This document shows positions 47,833-59,965 of a DNA stretch of 64,000 nucleotides, one piece after another. The stretch lies in contig NC_079502.1 of NCBI RefSeq assembly GCF_030052815.1, positions 5,546,103 to 5,610,102 of the forward strand. Reading direction: 5' to 3'. The DNA comes from Hevea brasiliensis. Lineage: Eukaryota > Streptophyta > Magnoliopsida > Malpighiales > Euphorbiaceae. Position numbers and translations under genes: made by a program. How positions within the stretch are numbered: the stretch's first letter is position 1; each line of letters starts with the position of its first letter. The notes below the pieces were generated by a model. That model ran no database searches and was not told the origin of the DNA. It saw nothing but the letters and a program-made list of their open reading frames with translations.

Positions 47833-49182
47833 AATAATTAATTACTTAAATATAAAATAAAACTTAAAATATTTATATATAACAATTTCAAATTAAAAAA
47901 GGGTAAGAGAATTTTAAATCAAATTTGAATGGATAGACTGTTAACTGAATCAAATATTAAAATTCAAAACTAAATGGTTTCTCAAAAAAAATGTAGAGAT
48001 TGACATGTAACTTTTGATATAATTCAAAATTAATATATAATTATTCTAATTAAATGTTTAATAATATCATTAAAATTGAATTTCCTTTACCCCATTTAGT
48101 ATGATTGTTGTGCTATAATTTAATTTAATTTAACTTAATTAAAGAATTTTAATTCAATTTTTTTGTTATTAAATTTAGGATAAAATATATAAAAGTGTTA
48201 TGTGATTTTATAATTTTTTATTAGATTGGATATGAACTTTTTTCTTGACATTTTAATACCTTGTGTTAAAAATTATAATTTGTTTAATAATTTTAACTAT
48301 TCTATATAATTAATAGAAACAAATTATTTTTAAAAAATATGCTGCATAATCTAAAAAAATAAATTTAAAATTATATAATTTTGTTCATAAATAATAATAA
48401 TAATAATATTCTGCAATTTATTACTTAAAAAGTTTATAGTTTTACGTATTTTTATATAAATTATAAAATAGGGTTTTTGGAAATGAACCTTTGATTTCTA
48501 GTAGTACATCAACTTATAGAAAATTGGAATAGTTTTCTTGAAAATTTTTTAAAGAAAATTAAAAATATAATTTTATGTTCAAATGTTTCAGTTTTCTGAA
48601 TTTTAATTAAGATATAGAAAATTTTCATTATTTTTTATAATAAAATTTTTATTTTTTCAATTATTTTTAAATAAAAAATAATAACTTCTCTATAATCAAA
48701 ATTATATTATAATTTTTTATAATTGAAATTAAATAATTATTTTTAAAAAATATTTATTTATAATAATAAAAATAGTTATTTTATTACAAAATAAATAAAT
48801 AACACGTATTAAAATTATTTTAATAATAAAATGAGTTTTAAATATATTTATAATGATTTTTTTTAATGATAAAAGATATGGCCAATTTTTTTTTAATAAA
48901 AAATAATTTTTTATTATTGAAAAGTAACTTCTTTTTTTATATATATATTTTTTCTTATCTTTCACAAAACATAAAATTAGAGTTTTCTTAAAACTTAAAA
49001 AATTAAAAGGTAGAAAACTATTTTTTCACCGATAAACAAACCCAAATCAGACAAAATAAAATATTTTTCCAAATTATTTTTATTTTTTAAAATTTCTATT
49101 GAATCCCACGTGTCTAAGAAAAAAAAGTGCCACGTAAGTTGTAGATATTTGGAAAAATTAGTATTCTATCCCTTTACACATA
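47833..49182. other. AT-rich intergenic region
   Basis: Very AT-rich; the minus-strand open frame at 48729-48965 is Lys/Ile/Tyr-rich background. No gene seen. Confidence 0.55.
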
Positions 49183-49489
49183 ATTATTAAACCTGGACCG
49201 AATCGACTGGTTGAACTGGTGAATCATGAATCGGCCTTTAAACTAGTCCGAGTTTGTAACTGAACCAGACACTCAACGTAACCTACACTCCAAGAAATTA
49301 AAAAAATTGCTACAAAAATTACCGACAAATAAATTTCATTACTAATTACCGACAAAAAAGCAAAGTTAAAAGAATTAAAATGTAAACCAATTACTACCGA
49401 CGCAATTATCGACAAATTACTGATGGAAACTTTACCGACTACTAAATTTGTAGGTAAATGTAGAGGTAAATTATAGCAGCAAAATTAGC

Positions 49490-50700
49490 AACCAAAAATA
49501 AATATACTGACGACAAAATTCATTGCTAATTACCGACTAAAAGATATTTCGTAGCTAACGTTAAAGAGGAAACAAAAAAAATAAAATTTTAATATGGCAA
49601 AAAACTTACCTACCAAAATGAGTAGTTGGTAATTACCGACTATACCGTATTTCGTAGCTAAATTTAGAAAAGGAAATAAAAAAATAAAATTTTAAAATAA
49701 AAAAATTATCTACAAAGTATTAGTTGTTGGTAATTACCAATTAAAAAATATTTGTTAGGTAAATTTAAAGAAGAAACAAAAAAAAATTAACATGGCAAAA
49801 CAATTACCTACTAAATTGAGTAGTTGGTAATTACCGACTATAACCTATTTCATAGCTAAATTTAAAAAGGAAATAAAAAAATAAAATTTTAAAATAAAAA
49901 AATTACCTACAAACCATGAGTCATTGGTAGTACCGACTAAAGAGGATTTCGTAGGTAAATTTAAAGAGAAAATAAAAAAATAAAATTTTAACATGGCAAA
50001 AAAATTACCTACCAAAACAAGTAGTTGGTAATTACCGACAATAACTATTTCGTAGCTAAATTTAAAAAAAGAAATAAAAAAATGAAATTTTAAAATAAAA
50101 AATTACCTACAAAATATGAGTCGTTGGTAATTACTGACTAAAAGGGATTTCGTAGGTAAATTTAAAGAGAAAACAAGAAAAATAAATTTTTAACTTGGCA
50201 AAAAAATTACCTACTAAAATGAGTAGTTGGTAATTACCGACTAAAACTACTTTCGTAGCTGAAGTTATAAAAGGAAATAAAAAATTAAAATTTTAAAATA
50301 AAAAAAATTATCTACAAAGCATGAGTCGTTGGTAATTACAGATGAAAAAGGATTTCGTAGGTAAATTTAAAGAGGAAACAAAAAAATAAATTTTTAACGT
50401 GTCAAAAAAATTTCCCACCAAAACGAGTAGTTGGTAATTACCGACTAAAATTTATTTTGTAGCTAAATTTAAAAAAGGAAAAAAAATAAAATTTTTAAAT
50501 AAAAAAATTACATACATAGCATAAGTCATTGGTAATTACCGACTAAAAGGGATTTCGTAGGTAAATTTAAAAAGAAAACAAAAAAAAAAAATTTTAACAT
50601 GGCAAAATAATTACCAAACAAAATGAGTAGTTGGTAATTACCTACGAAAATTAATTTCGTAGCTAGATTTAAAGAGAAAATTAAAAAAAAAAAATTTAAC
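49490..50700. repeat. CACTA left subterminal repeats, about 240-bp unit
   Basis: About five to six copies of a compound unit made of two similar halves of about 120 bp. Recurrent words are AGTAGTTGGTAATTACCGAC, TTTCGTAGGTAAATTTAAA, TTTCGTAGCTAAATTTAAA, AAATAAAATTTTAA and ATGGCAAAAAAATTACCTAC. Such arrays are where the TNPA-type protein binds in En/Spm. Confidence 0.9.
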
Positions 50701-51654
50701 ATGCTAAAAAAAATCTCTCTTTTAAACCATTAAACCTCGTAATGCAGTATTTTATAGGGTTTTAGAACATGTTTTGCATACATTTGTCCTTATAAATATT
50801 TATTTTTATATATTTTTAGTAATATTTTTATTTAGTTTAGTTTAGTTTTATAATTTTATAAATTTCAATTGTTATTAAATAAAATTAATAATAAATATAA
50901 AACTACATAGTTTTATTTGAAACTACGTAGTTATGCATAGAAATTTAAAGAAGACTAAAATTGTAACACAATCAACCCCCTCGCTCTCTTTTATTTAGTT
51001 CTTAACTTTCACTCTTTCAATTGCCTATAGTCCTAGTCACATTCTAGATTTCTCTTCCCTTCTCTCATTGATTCGGTTCCATCAACTTGCTGTTTTGATT
51101 TCTTTTCTCGTCGGCTATTCTATTTAGATAAGGTAAGCATTTTTTTTTTCGGTTCCATCAGTATCAACCCCGTCTTTGGTTTCATCAGTCTCAATACATA
51201 CTCATTTTCAGCGCTTCTTCTTTGGTTTCATCTGGCTTATTCCAAATCAATAGATTCGACTTATTCTCCAACTACTCATTCGATGCTAACTAATAAATAA
51301 TATAAAAGTGATTACATATTTAATTTGGATAGAATTTATCAAAATAAAATAATTATAATTATAATTATAATAATTTTTATTTTTAATTAAATAAAATCCA
51401 TATTATGAAAAAATTACGTAGTTTTGATTTAATTATAGAGATTGACAAATAGCATTTTATTGTATAATGTGATTGGATTGGATAACCATGTATCGATGTG
51501 ATAACAAATTTTTAACATATTTATATATAAATTAATTAATTATATATATAAATTTACTAATAATAGCAAATTATTATATATTTTCAATTAAAATTGATAA
51601 AAATATAATAAATTCTAATTATAATTAATTAAATAAAAGTTAAATTGTGATTAC

Positions 51655-51670
51655 AAAACTACGTAGTTTT
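51655..51670. other. 16-bp perfect palindrome with TACGTA core
   Basis: AAAACTACGTAGTTTT is its own complement. Shorter versions of ACTACGTAGT occur at 50921-50932 and TTACGTAG at 51413. The site lies just upstream of a CT-rich leader-like stretch inside the CACTA element, so it may be a promoter element, or a chance product. Confidence 0.4.
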
Positions 51671-53069
51671 GAAGTCTTAGAACACAACCAACTTTCATTT
51701 GTTAGCCCTAACCTCCCACGCAAGTCGACAATCGTCTCTTCAACTCTTCGACCGCTTCTCTTCAGCCATTTCTCTTCGGATGTGAACTTCCCCTCATTCC
51801 TATTCGGTGTTTCTTCGATTGCTTCTTCTTTGGTTTCATTAATCTCAACACAGAATCATTGTCAGCAGATCTAACTCATTCTTAGCAGATTTGGCAAAAT
51901 CGTTCTCAGCAGAACCATTCTCGTGATTCGACTGCTTCTCCAGACTCATTCATTTGTAGACTTATTTTCTGCAAACTAAGGTGAGTTTATCTTGCTGCAA
52001 ACTTATTTTTTTCGTGTACTATGCATTTTGCACATTACTTGGGTTGAACAATTGCCGATGGAATGTGGGTTATTGAGGTTAAAAATTTTCATTTCTGATA
52101 AAGAATTAGAAAAAAAAAAATACGAGACTAAGCGATTGAAGCCAAAAGAATATGGATGTTGAATAGTTCAAATTTGAGGCTACAGTGTCATCAATTCTCA
52201 TCGATTCATGCTAAGCTTTTGCTTGACATTGCAAGTCGTGAGTAGCGATAGTAAGAAAGAGGCCTGCCATGAGTGATATGCAAAGAAGCTTATGGGCATT
52301 TGTGTGCATTTTTGAAATTTCTGAAATCAGCTTCTGCGACGCTTAGGGTGCATTCGGTATGGATTACCCCTTAGCACTCGTCAAGGTTGATATTTCAGCA
52401 TTTTCATCCTATTAATCCATTTAACTTCTAAATTAGTTGAACTTCAATAATTTATTTCTAGTATAGATGTCCAGTGATGATGCAATTCAAGTGTTGGGAC
52501 GTATGCTGTTGTCATTTAAATTGTCTTGTCTGAGAGTTTCTTTTTATGAGAGTTTTATGCTGTTGTCGGTAAGGATTTAATGAAATCTTCCTCTTTGCAT
52601 TTTTTATGAGAGTTTCTTTTTCTGTAATATAATGAATACTAATATTAATGTTAATTTTTTGCTAATAACAGTAAATTTAAAAGATAATAAACAATGATTA
52701 AAAAATGATTTTCAAAATTTTAAAACTGAAAATAAAAAACAGTTTCTTGTTTTTATAAAATAAAAAATTGAAAAACAAAAATTGCAATTTGTCATGTAAA
52801 CCTTGTGGCCATTGGGATGTTAAACTACAGAGAGATGAAATTAATAATGCATTTCTATAGAGAGATGTTTATTTTCCTGGAAGTGAGTTAATCTACAATG
52901 CATGGATAAGAACAAGAACCACAAAATCTACATTGGTATTGTAACAACAAACTTCTTGACTTCCATAAGAGTTATAATTTGTTAAAGTTAGCCTCTCTTC
53001 CATAAGTGATAGTGGCTAGAAGGGAAGAGCTACAATAAACTACAATGATGCTATCAATGAGAATCAAAT

Positions 53070-53465
53070 TTATTTGGATGTTGTTGAGGCTGGCTAGAAG
53101 AGACGGATGGTGTATGGGCTTGGATCGAAATCATCCGTCATTTACCCTTCACGTCAGTATCTTCTTCTAGGGGGTCCTCATCACATGATCCTCAATATGC
53201 TATTTTACAACAAAAAGTAGAACATTTGAAGAAGCAACTTGAAGAAGAGAGGCAACAGAGGCAAACAAAGAAACAAGCTATTACAGAGCAACTTGAAGAA
53301 AAGAGGCAGCAGAGGCAAGCAGAGAAGCAAGCTATCACGGAAAAATTTGAGATGCGTTTGGAAGACATGAGACAATCAATGTTAGAGGAGGTGATGAGAT
53401 TAGTCAGAGGCTTACCAACACCTTTACCTCCAACTTCACCTCCACCTCCACCTGATCAGAATTGA
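53070..53465 (+). pseudogene. Transposase_24 (Ptta/En-Spm) C-terminal fragment
   Basis: Plus-strand sequence encodes IYLDVVEAG, a stop, VYGLGS, then in another frame SSSRGSSSHDPQ and a long coiled coil with two copies of a QLEE-RQQRQ-KQAITE repeat (53226-53380), ending in a Pro-rich tail (PLPPTSPPPPP) before the stop at 53463. The YGLGS word followed by a Ser-rich linker and coiled coil is the usual C terminus of plant Transposase_24 proteins encoded in CACTA elements, which bind subterminal repeats. The stop near 53094 and a frameshift show that it is broken; the N-terminal domain is missing. Confidence 0.65.
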
Positions 53466-53679
53466 TAGTTTTGTATCTTAATTTCAATTTCGTAAACTTT
53501 AATATTTTTAAATTACTAGAGTTTATATTTATTTTATAACATGTATGGAGTATTATTATTAATGATAATATTGGATTTTATTATTATTATTATTATTTAC
53601 ATTTGTTATGCATTATTTATTTTTAAGCCATTAATAATTAAAATTTAATGCATAAAATTATTTTTAAAAAATTTTAAAA

Positions 53680-54285
53680 AAATTTACCGATGAAACAATA
53701 TGGTAGGTAAAAATTATTAAAATTATTAAAAAAAATTACCTACGAAAACTATTTGGCAGGCAAATATTTTTAAAAAATATTAAAAACTTACCAACGAAAT
53801 AAAGTAGTAGGTAAATATTTTTAAAAAATATTAAAAAATTTATCTATGAAATAAAATGGTAGGTAAAATTTTTTAAAAATTATTACCGACCAAAAAATTG
53901 ATTGGTAATTCTTAGATTTCTAAATTCATTTTACCTACCATATTTCTTTTGTCGGTAATTGGGGACAAAAATTTTCATCGATAAATAGTTGGTAATTCAT
54001 TTTTAGCCTACAACTCCCATGAAATTACCTACGAAAAAATCTCAATTTCGCTATAAAATTTTTATCGGCATAATTACCTACGAACGCTTTGTCGTCGGTA
54101 AAATTACCTACGAATTTTATTTCATTGGTAAAATTACCTACAAATTCTATTTCATCGATGAAAATCACCTACGCATAAATTTGTGGACGAAAAAAATTTC
54201 ATCGGTAATTCATTGGTAATCTTAATTACCTACGAAATAGAAGTAAATTTGATCAGTAATTTTTGTCACTATTTTTTTAATTTCT
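53680..54285. repeat. CACTA right subterminal repeats
   Basis: About 60-70-bp imperfect units with ATGGTAGGTAAA, TTTTTAAAAAATATTAAAAA and AAATTACCTACGAA, then closely spaced ACCTACGAA / TCGGTAA words up to the right end. They are the same short words as in the left array but arranged differently. Confidence 0.88.
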
Positions 54286-54953
54286 TGTAGTGAGCTAGTT
54301 GATCAGGGGGTTGAACTGGTGAATTGGTGTGACCTGATTGACTAAGCTAATTCAATTATTTAATAAAATCTTTTTTTTTTAAAGTATTGATATAGATAAT
54401 TGAATTCAAAATCTCATAAAAAGTATTCAAAATAAAAATTAATAGAGCTAACTTAGTAATTATTTTTTTATTTTAATATATTTATTTTTTTAACATATAC
54501 TTAATATTTCATGAATATTAAAAAGAAAATTACACATTATATTACTTAATACTTTTATATAAAGTTTAAAAATAATATTAAAATTTATTAAATATAACTT
54601 AATGAATGTTAAAGTTTTATTTTAAATAATAAAAATTTTAATTAATTAATTATTTTTTTATTTATATATTTTAGATGTTATATTTAATTAATTTATATAT
54701 ATTTAATTAATTTTTAATGAATTATTGATTGAATTATTAACCTACTAGTTGAACCACAGATCCATTCACCCAGTCCCTTCGCTTGGTCAATCTCCTGGCC
54801 GAGTTTAATAACACTGCCTAGGCGTATTACATATAATATCAAGCCAATATGCAATAACCATATATGCAATTATAGTTATTAATTTTTTTTGAACGGTTTA
54901 ATAATTATAATTTTATGAGGCTCATATATTTATAAATATTATATATATATATA

Positions 54954-55765
54954 CAAGAGAGTATTCCTTGGTGCGTGATGTTTGCAGATGATATTGTTCT
55001 GATAGATGAGACACGAGAAGGAGTCAATAGAAAGCTAGAACTTTGGATAAGTACTCTAGAGTCAAAGGGTTTTAAGTTAAGTAGAACGAAGACAGAATAC
55101 ATGCATTGCAAGTTCAGTGAAGGCCAAACTGGTGATAGGGAAGGAGTTAGTTTGAATGGAGTGATATTGCCCCAAAGTAATCACTTTAAATATCTAGGCT
55201 CAGTCCTTCAAGTAGATGGGGGATGTGAGAAGGATGTTAGTCATAGGATTAAAGCCGGATGGTTGAAGTGGAGACATGCAACGGGAGTTTTATGTGATCG
55301 TAAGATTCCCAATAAATTGAAAGGAAAATTTTACCAAATGCTGACCATACGATGGCTATGTTATATGGTAGTGAGTGTTGGGCACTGAAAGAGTCGTATG
55401 CATCTAAGATAAGAGTTGCAGAGATGAGAATGTTAAGGTGGATGAGTGGCCATACTAGACTAGATAAAGTCCGTAATGAGAGTATTAGAGAAAAGGTAGA
55501 AGTGGTGCCAATTGAAGATAAGTTGAGAGAAGGGAGATTGAGGTGGTTTGGTCATGTGAAGCGTAGACATACGGAGATTCCAGTTAGACAAGTAGAGCAC
55601 ATTAGGTTAGAGGATAGAAAGAAAAAAAAGGGTAGACCTAAATTGACTTGGAGGAGAGTAGTACAACATGACCTAGAAGCATTACACATTTCTGAGGATT
55701 TAACCCAAAATCGTTCAGAGTGGAGAAAGCGAATCCATATAGCCGACCCCAAATTTTTGGGATAA
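54954..55765 (+). pseudogene. RTE LINE reverse transcriptase, C-terminal part, one frameshift
   Basis: Encodes IPWCVMFADDIVLIDETREG (the FADD catalytic box), then LESKGFKLSRTKTEYM, FKYLGSVLQVDG, HRIKAGWLKWR and IPNKLKGKFY. After a one-base loss near 55351 it resumes in another frame as AMLYGSECWALK, RMLRWMSGHTRLDK, RLRWFGHVKRR and GRPKLTWRRVVQHDL, ending at TAA 55763-55765. This order is typical of plant RTE LINE proteins. The endonuclease and most of the RT palm are missing through truncation. Confidence 0.9.
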
Positions 55766-55769
55766 AGTC

Positions 55770-55790
55770 TTAGTTGAGTTGAGTTGAGTT
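55770..55790 (+). repeat. LINE 3' tail, (TTGAG)n
   Basis: The element ends in about three and a half TTGAG/AGTTG pentamers rather than poly-A, directly followed by the target duplication. Confidence 0.85.
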
Positions 55791-55808
55791 ATATATTTAT
55801 AAATATTA

Positions 55809-58800
55809 ATTCTTAAAAAATTGAATTATTGCAAAATCATAACATGTTTAACATTAATTCAAGTTGAAAATGACATTATTAATTTAAAAAATTTTAAATT
55901 TTTTTTAACATGAGAATTAATAAAATAAAATTTAATTAAATAATTTTTTTTATGTATTTATAAGAGAAAAAAAAAATTGAATTGCAACTTCAAATCAGAG
56001 AGCATATATGTATAAGATAATGATATGTAAAAATTTTGCATTCATTTGCTTGTGTCTTTTTCTTATCAAATTCATCAATTTCGATCATTAAGACAACCGT
56101 ACTAAATGTTACCCACGCCTAAATGTGTTTCACATATGACCTTTTAGTCGCTTCATGCCTTCATCTCAGTCTCCATCGACTAGTCATGAATTTTCCAAAA
56201 GTGCATCATCTTATTCTGCAACTACTTATCTTCCTTAATTATTTCTTCCTTACTACCAAAAGTTGTCCTCATATCCCTTCAAAATACATAAAAATATTTA
56301 TGAGACTACTGTCCTCCCCTCTATAATCTAATCCACTCGGTGCTCTTCTTTCTTGCAAACTTAATTCCTATAACCAACATCAGAAGGGAGAATAACATCA
56401 ATTACATATAACATGTATATGTTATTCTAAAAAAAGGGGAAGCTTTTTATTCCATATCATCTTAATACTTAAATGTTAAGGTGTAACCTGAATTTATATA
56501 TATTTCAGTTGAGCAATTGTGATCAAGTGGTGTCACTGTTTCTGCTGAAAAGTTCTATTTTGGTGCAAACTATTTCTGCTAATATATTCCAAAATTGTAT
56601 GATCAGCATCGATGGAGAGCAGCCATTTTCTCAAGATAATAGTATCATGTGATCATGTTCGCCCATATATGTATACAGTTCTGACCTATAAACAAGAGTC
56701 GAGTGCCTCTCTATCCCTCTCTTTCCTGGAATGATGTTTGAGCAGGCAATTACATATGACACTTTCCTACTTTCGAAGTTAAATTGTGTCCTTTCAAATC
56801 CCAACAACATCATTTCAAGAAAGCAACCACAAATAATTTAACTGTACGTGTAAATGATATTTTCTTCTTGCATTTGCTTCTTTTGGGACTTACCAAGAAC
56901 CCACTTTTAAAATGCTTAGTGTTTAAGGTCCACAAGATTGATTTGACATTAGCAAGTATCGTTTAATTACAGAATTTCCTAAAAATGTAAATTCATCTAG
57001 CTCAAAATTACATCTTGGTTGAATTCAGTATTACTTTTTCTTTCATCAAATCTCATATTAGGGTTTTTTCTTAGAGTTCTTACTCTTTTAGGTTAAGTGG
57101 GTTTTTAATATGATATTAGAGTCCCTCAGCACAAAAGATCTAAAATTCAATCACTCTCATTTATTAATTAACTATTTTACCACACATGCACTTCACTTAT
57201 ATTTCATTTCAACTCTTATCTATCAGCAACTTGCTGACCTTTCTAGCTAGAACTTCATTGTCATCTCCTCTGGATTTAGGTTGCTCTTTATATTATTGGT
57301 CGACCTTGTTTCATTAATAAATGCCAAAGAATAAGAAATTCCAACCCATTATTTTAGCACTTCTGAATGCTTGTTTTTGCACAGTGTTATTCACTCATCA
57401 GTGATTTATGACAGATTCACAAGAGATTTTCAATAGATAAGATAATTATTCGTTAGAATAACCAGAAATTAATAAATAATGTTTTATTTTGGATGTGTTT
57501 TCATAATGTTCCCCACTTAACTTAAAGACTTTGATGGAAGCAATTAATACACCTAACCATACAAATTTTTATGGTATGAAAGTGGGAGGCCTTTCGCTGT
57601 AGAGTTATATAAATTTCAAGAAGAATGAAGGGTGAGAAAGATGAAGGAAGCTCCACTTTAAATTATGGCCCTATAGAATGGACTTCTAAACCACGTGGCG
57701 TGATTGCACGCTTTTAGTTAGTGGGTAGAGGAAGGTGGTGAGGAACTTCTTATGATTTTTATCCTGATTATTTTTCTTCTGAATTTGGCCACCTTCACCA
57801 CCTCCACCACCACCACTAACATGCACTAATAAACAAGGATGAAGAAACAACTAGCTAAAAAAACAATGGTAGGCTACCCTATTTCTATCGTGCAGCAACC
57901 AGCTTTGAATTCACTAGCTGAAGGACAAGACAACTGCTTATGCCTGGATTACCATCAACTTAAGATATCAGAGATATAAATGGATTTATTTGAGTTTTAA
58001 ATTCATAATAGATTAAATTTAGACAAAATTTCCCGTCAGTTGATGCACCAAAACTCAACACCCGTTAATTTTTTTTTTTAATTTATGTGAGATTCAATTT
58101 GGGGACTAAACAGCAAAAGGTAAATAATGTTAGAATTGTCACTGAAACTATTATAATCTGGAGTTAAAGTCATACATAAAATTAAATAAAAAATTAAAAA
58201 TGTTTAATTTTCCTGATATTGTCAATTAGATTTGGTCCGTTTAGAATTAATATTGATTTGTTCCAATTTAAAATTGAAATAAGATTGAAATCAGTGAAAC
58301 TCAAATTAATCAAATCGTATTTAAATAATCGGATTGAAATCAATTGCAACGGCAACGGCAACCCAACAGATCCTGAGTCGCTTTTACAATTATTTCAGCT
58401 ATTTAGTTCTCATAAGTGAAGATTATTTTTATGTTTAGTTTGATCATAACTTGAAAAATATGAAATTACATGAAAACTCGTAAGATAACCAGCTTAAGGA
58501 AGGTAATAAATAGGGTATTCGTGAGAATTATTATATCCAAACTTGATTAATATTTTTAAAATTTAAATCCGTCACAAACCTAATTAAAAGTTACTTTTAA
58601 TTATTAAAATCTGTCTCAAATTTGATTATTATTACTAAAAAAATACTCGAATCCATTTAATTTTATATATTTTAATTAATAATTTATGTAAAAAATTATT
58701 TTTATTAATAATTTATATTTTAAAAATTTAATAATTTCATAAAATGTTTAAATTTTATTTTATTTAAAATAATATATAATTTATAAATATTATTATAAAA

Positions 58801-59714
58801 AATATATACTTTATATTTAATTAAGTATTTATATAAACGGGTTTACGTAACAGATATTCAAGATGCAAAAATTGAACTTGACCGAATCCGTCACAAATAT
58901 TATTTTTTAAATTTGGACATGTCTTAAACCCGATTACATACTATTCAAATTTACCTTACTAGGATTCGGTCGAATCAATAAAAATAAAACTTATTGCCAT
59001 CTTTTAACGAACTAGCTGCTAATAAATAAAAAATTAAAATTAAATAAATTTTAAAATATAAACTTCAATTAGTTTAAATTCTCATTTGTATTCCCAACTT
59101 TTTTAATTTTTAACGATTCAAAAATTATTTTATTTGAAAACTCGATAAGTAATAGAATTTTAAAATAAAATAATAAAAAACTAAAATATATGCTATTTTA
59201 GGGGAAAAAACTATATTATCAGAAATTAATGTAAATTTTTGTGTAAGTACAAATTTTACAAATTAAAGACACTTTGTGTAAGTACAAATTTTACAAATTA
59301 AAGACACCATGCAAATTTATCAATTGCAATTTGTTTGGAGGGAATGAATGTTGCTCTTTCCATATATATTAAAAATTTATAATTTATAAATTTATAATTT
59401 ATTATATAATATAAAAATACACAAGGGCAAAATTAAACATCTTGCCATGGAAAAATGGGTGAGCAATTAAGGAATTGAAAACTTTGAAACATGAGTCATT
59501 GACAATAATAAGCAAAGGACCATACAACTTTATTAAAAATTATGGTATGTGTTGAATGGATCATCCTAAGGAAGCTTACTTCTTTTGACTAAATGGTCTT
59601 ATCCCATGGGAACAAAAATATGATTTTTTTTTTTAATATTACTATAAAAATACTCAAATCCTAATCCAATATAAATATTATTATTCACTAAGTATAAGTA
59701 TTTCACTTTATTAG
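55809..59714. other. AT-rich intergenic region
   Basis: No gene seen. Open frames at 56123-56326, 56631-56813, 56784-56966 and 58219-58419 have no domains. There is a CCACCACC-type microsatellite at 57792-57816. Confidence 0.5.
59239..59308. repeat. Tandem duplication, 35-bp unit, 2 copies
   Basis: TTGTGTAAGTACAAATTTTA plus AATTAAAGACAC is present twice with a 35-bp shift and no difference in the core. Confidence 0.95.
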
Positions 59715-59902
59715 TAGAGCTGAAAGAAAACTTGACGTTTGGGGAGCAACCTGTAGCCATAGCGGGCTACCAAGTGAGGCAGCTAAGATCAAAACAGATC
59801 TCTATGGTTAAGGTTTTGTGGAGAAGCCAGTCAGTGGAAGAGTGCACCTGGGAGTCAGAGCGGGAGATGCGTAGCAAGTACCCTTATCTATTCAATGTAT
59901 AA
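59715..59902 (+). pseudogene. Gypsy polyprotein C terminus with chromodomain-like tail
   Basis: Plus-strand frame encoding LTFGEQPVAIAGYQVRQLR, KQISMVKVLWRSQSVEECTW and EREMRSKYPYLFNV, then TAA at 59900-59902. This is the chromodomain-type C terminus of Ty3-gypsy chromoviruses (usual form RLRSKEIPLVKVLW, EEATWE, YPYLF), which guides integration to particular chromatin. The upstream polyprotein is absent, so the element is truncated at about 59700. The frame just upstream is not recognisable. Confidence 0.85.
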
Positions 59903-59950
59903 TTCAATACCTTATTCTGCCTTGTGTAAAAATTCGAGAACAAATTTTCT

Positions 59951-59964
59951 GTAAGGGGAGAAGA
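59951..59964 (+). other. Polypurine tract
   Basis: GTAAGGGGAGAAGA ends one base before the LTR starting TGTAACACC; this is where plus-strand DNA synthesis would be primed. Confidence 0.75.
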
Positions 59965-59965
59965 A

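Larger units (their letters stand above)
49286..54292 (+). mobile_element. CACTA (En/Spm) DNA transposon, non-autonomous
   Basis: A 5007-bp element with terminal inverted repeats: left CACTCCAAGAAATTAAAAAA, right (complement) CACTACAAGAAATTAAAAAA, alike over about 40 bp with a few differences. CACTACAAGAAA is the classic plant CACTA end. Both ends carry dense subterminal repeats, and the middle keeps a 3' piece of a Transposase_24-type gene. No catalytic TNPD-type transposase is found, so movement would need help from another copy. The 3-bp flanks (CTA left, AGC right) do not match, so the target duplication is mutated or lost. Confidence 0.88.
49183..54815. repeat. Short inverted-repeat element split by the CACTA insertion
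   Basis: Outside the CACTA ends, the left flank (TTATTAAACCTGGACCGA, GGTTGAACTGGTGAAT) and the complement of the right flank (TTATTAAACTCGGCCAGG, GGTTCAACTAGTAGG) are loosely inverted copies. GGTTGAACTGGTGAAT also occurs directly on both sides (49208 and 54310). This suggests a small non-autonomous element into which the CACTA element jumped. Confidence 0.4.
54942..55790 (+). mobile_element. RTE-type LINE, 5' truncated, with target duplication
   Basis: An 849-bp LINE 3' end. It carries the last part of reverse transcriptase and the C-terminal tail, then a short 3' end GGGATAAAGTCTTAG and a tail of TTGAG repeats. The 18-bp sequence ATATATTTATAAATATTA is repeated exactly at 54924-54941 and 55791-55808, a target-site duplication. 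The start at 54942 is approximate because (TA)n follows the repeat. The 5' truncation is typical of target-primed reverse transcription. Confidence 0.92.

Noticed and set aside
49490..50700. Regular repeat array resembling a CRISPR or satellite
   Set aside because: The units are long, imperfect and compound, with no unique spacers, and lie next to a CACTA terminus; this is a eukaryotic transposon subterminal array.
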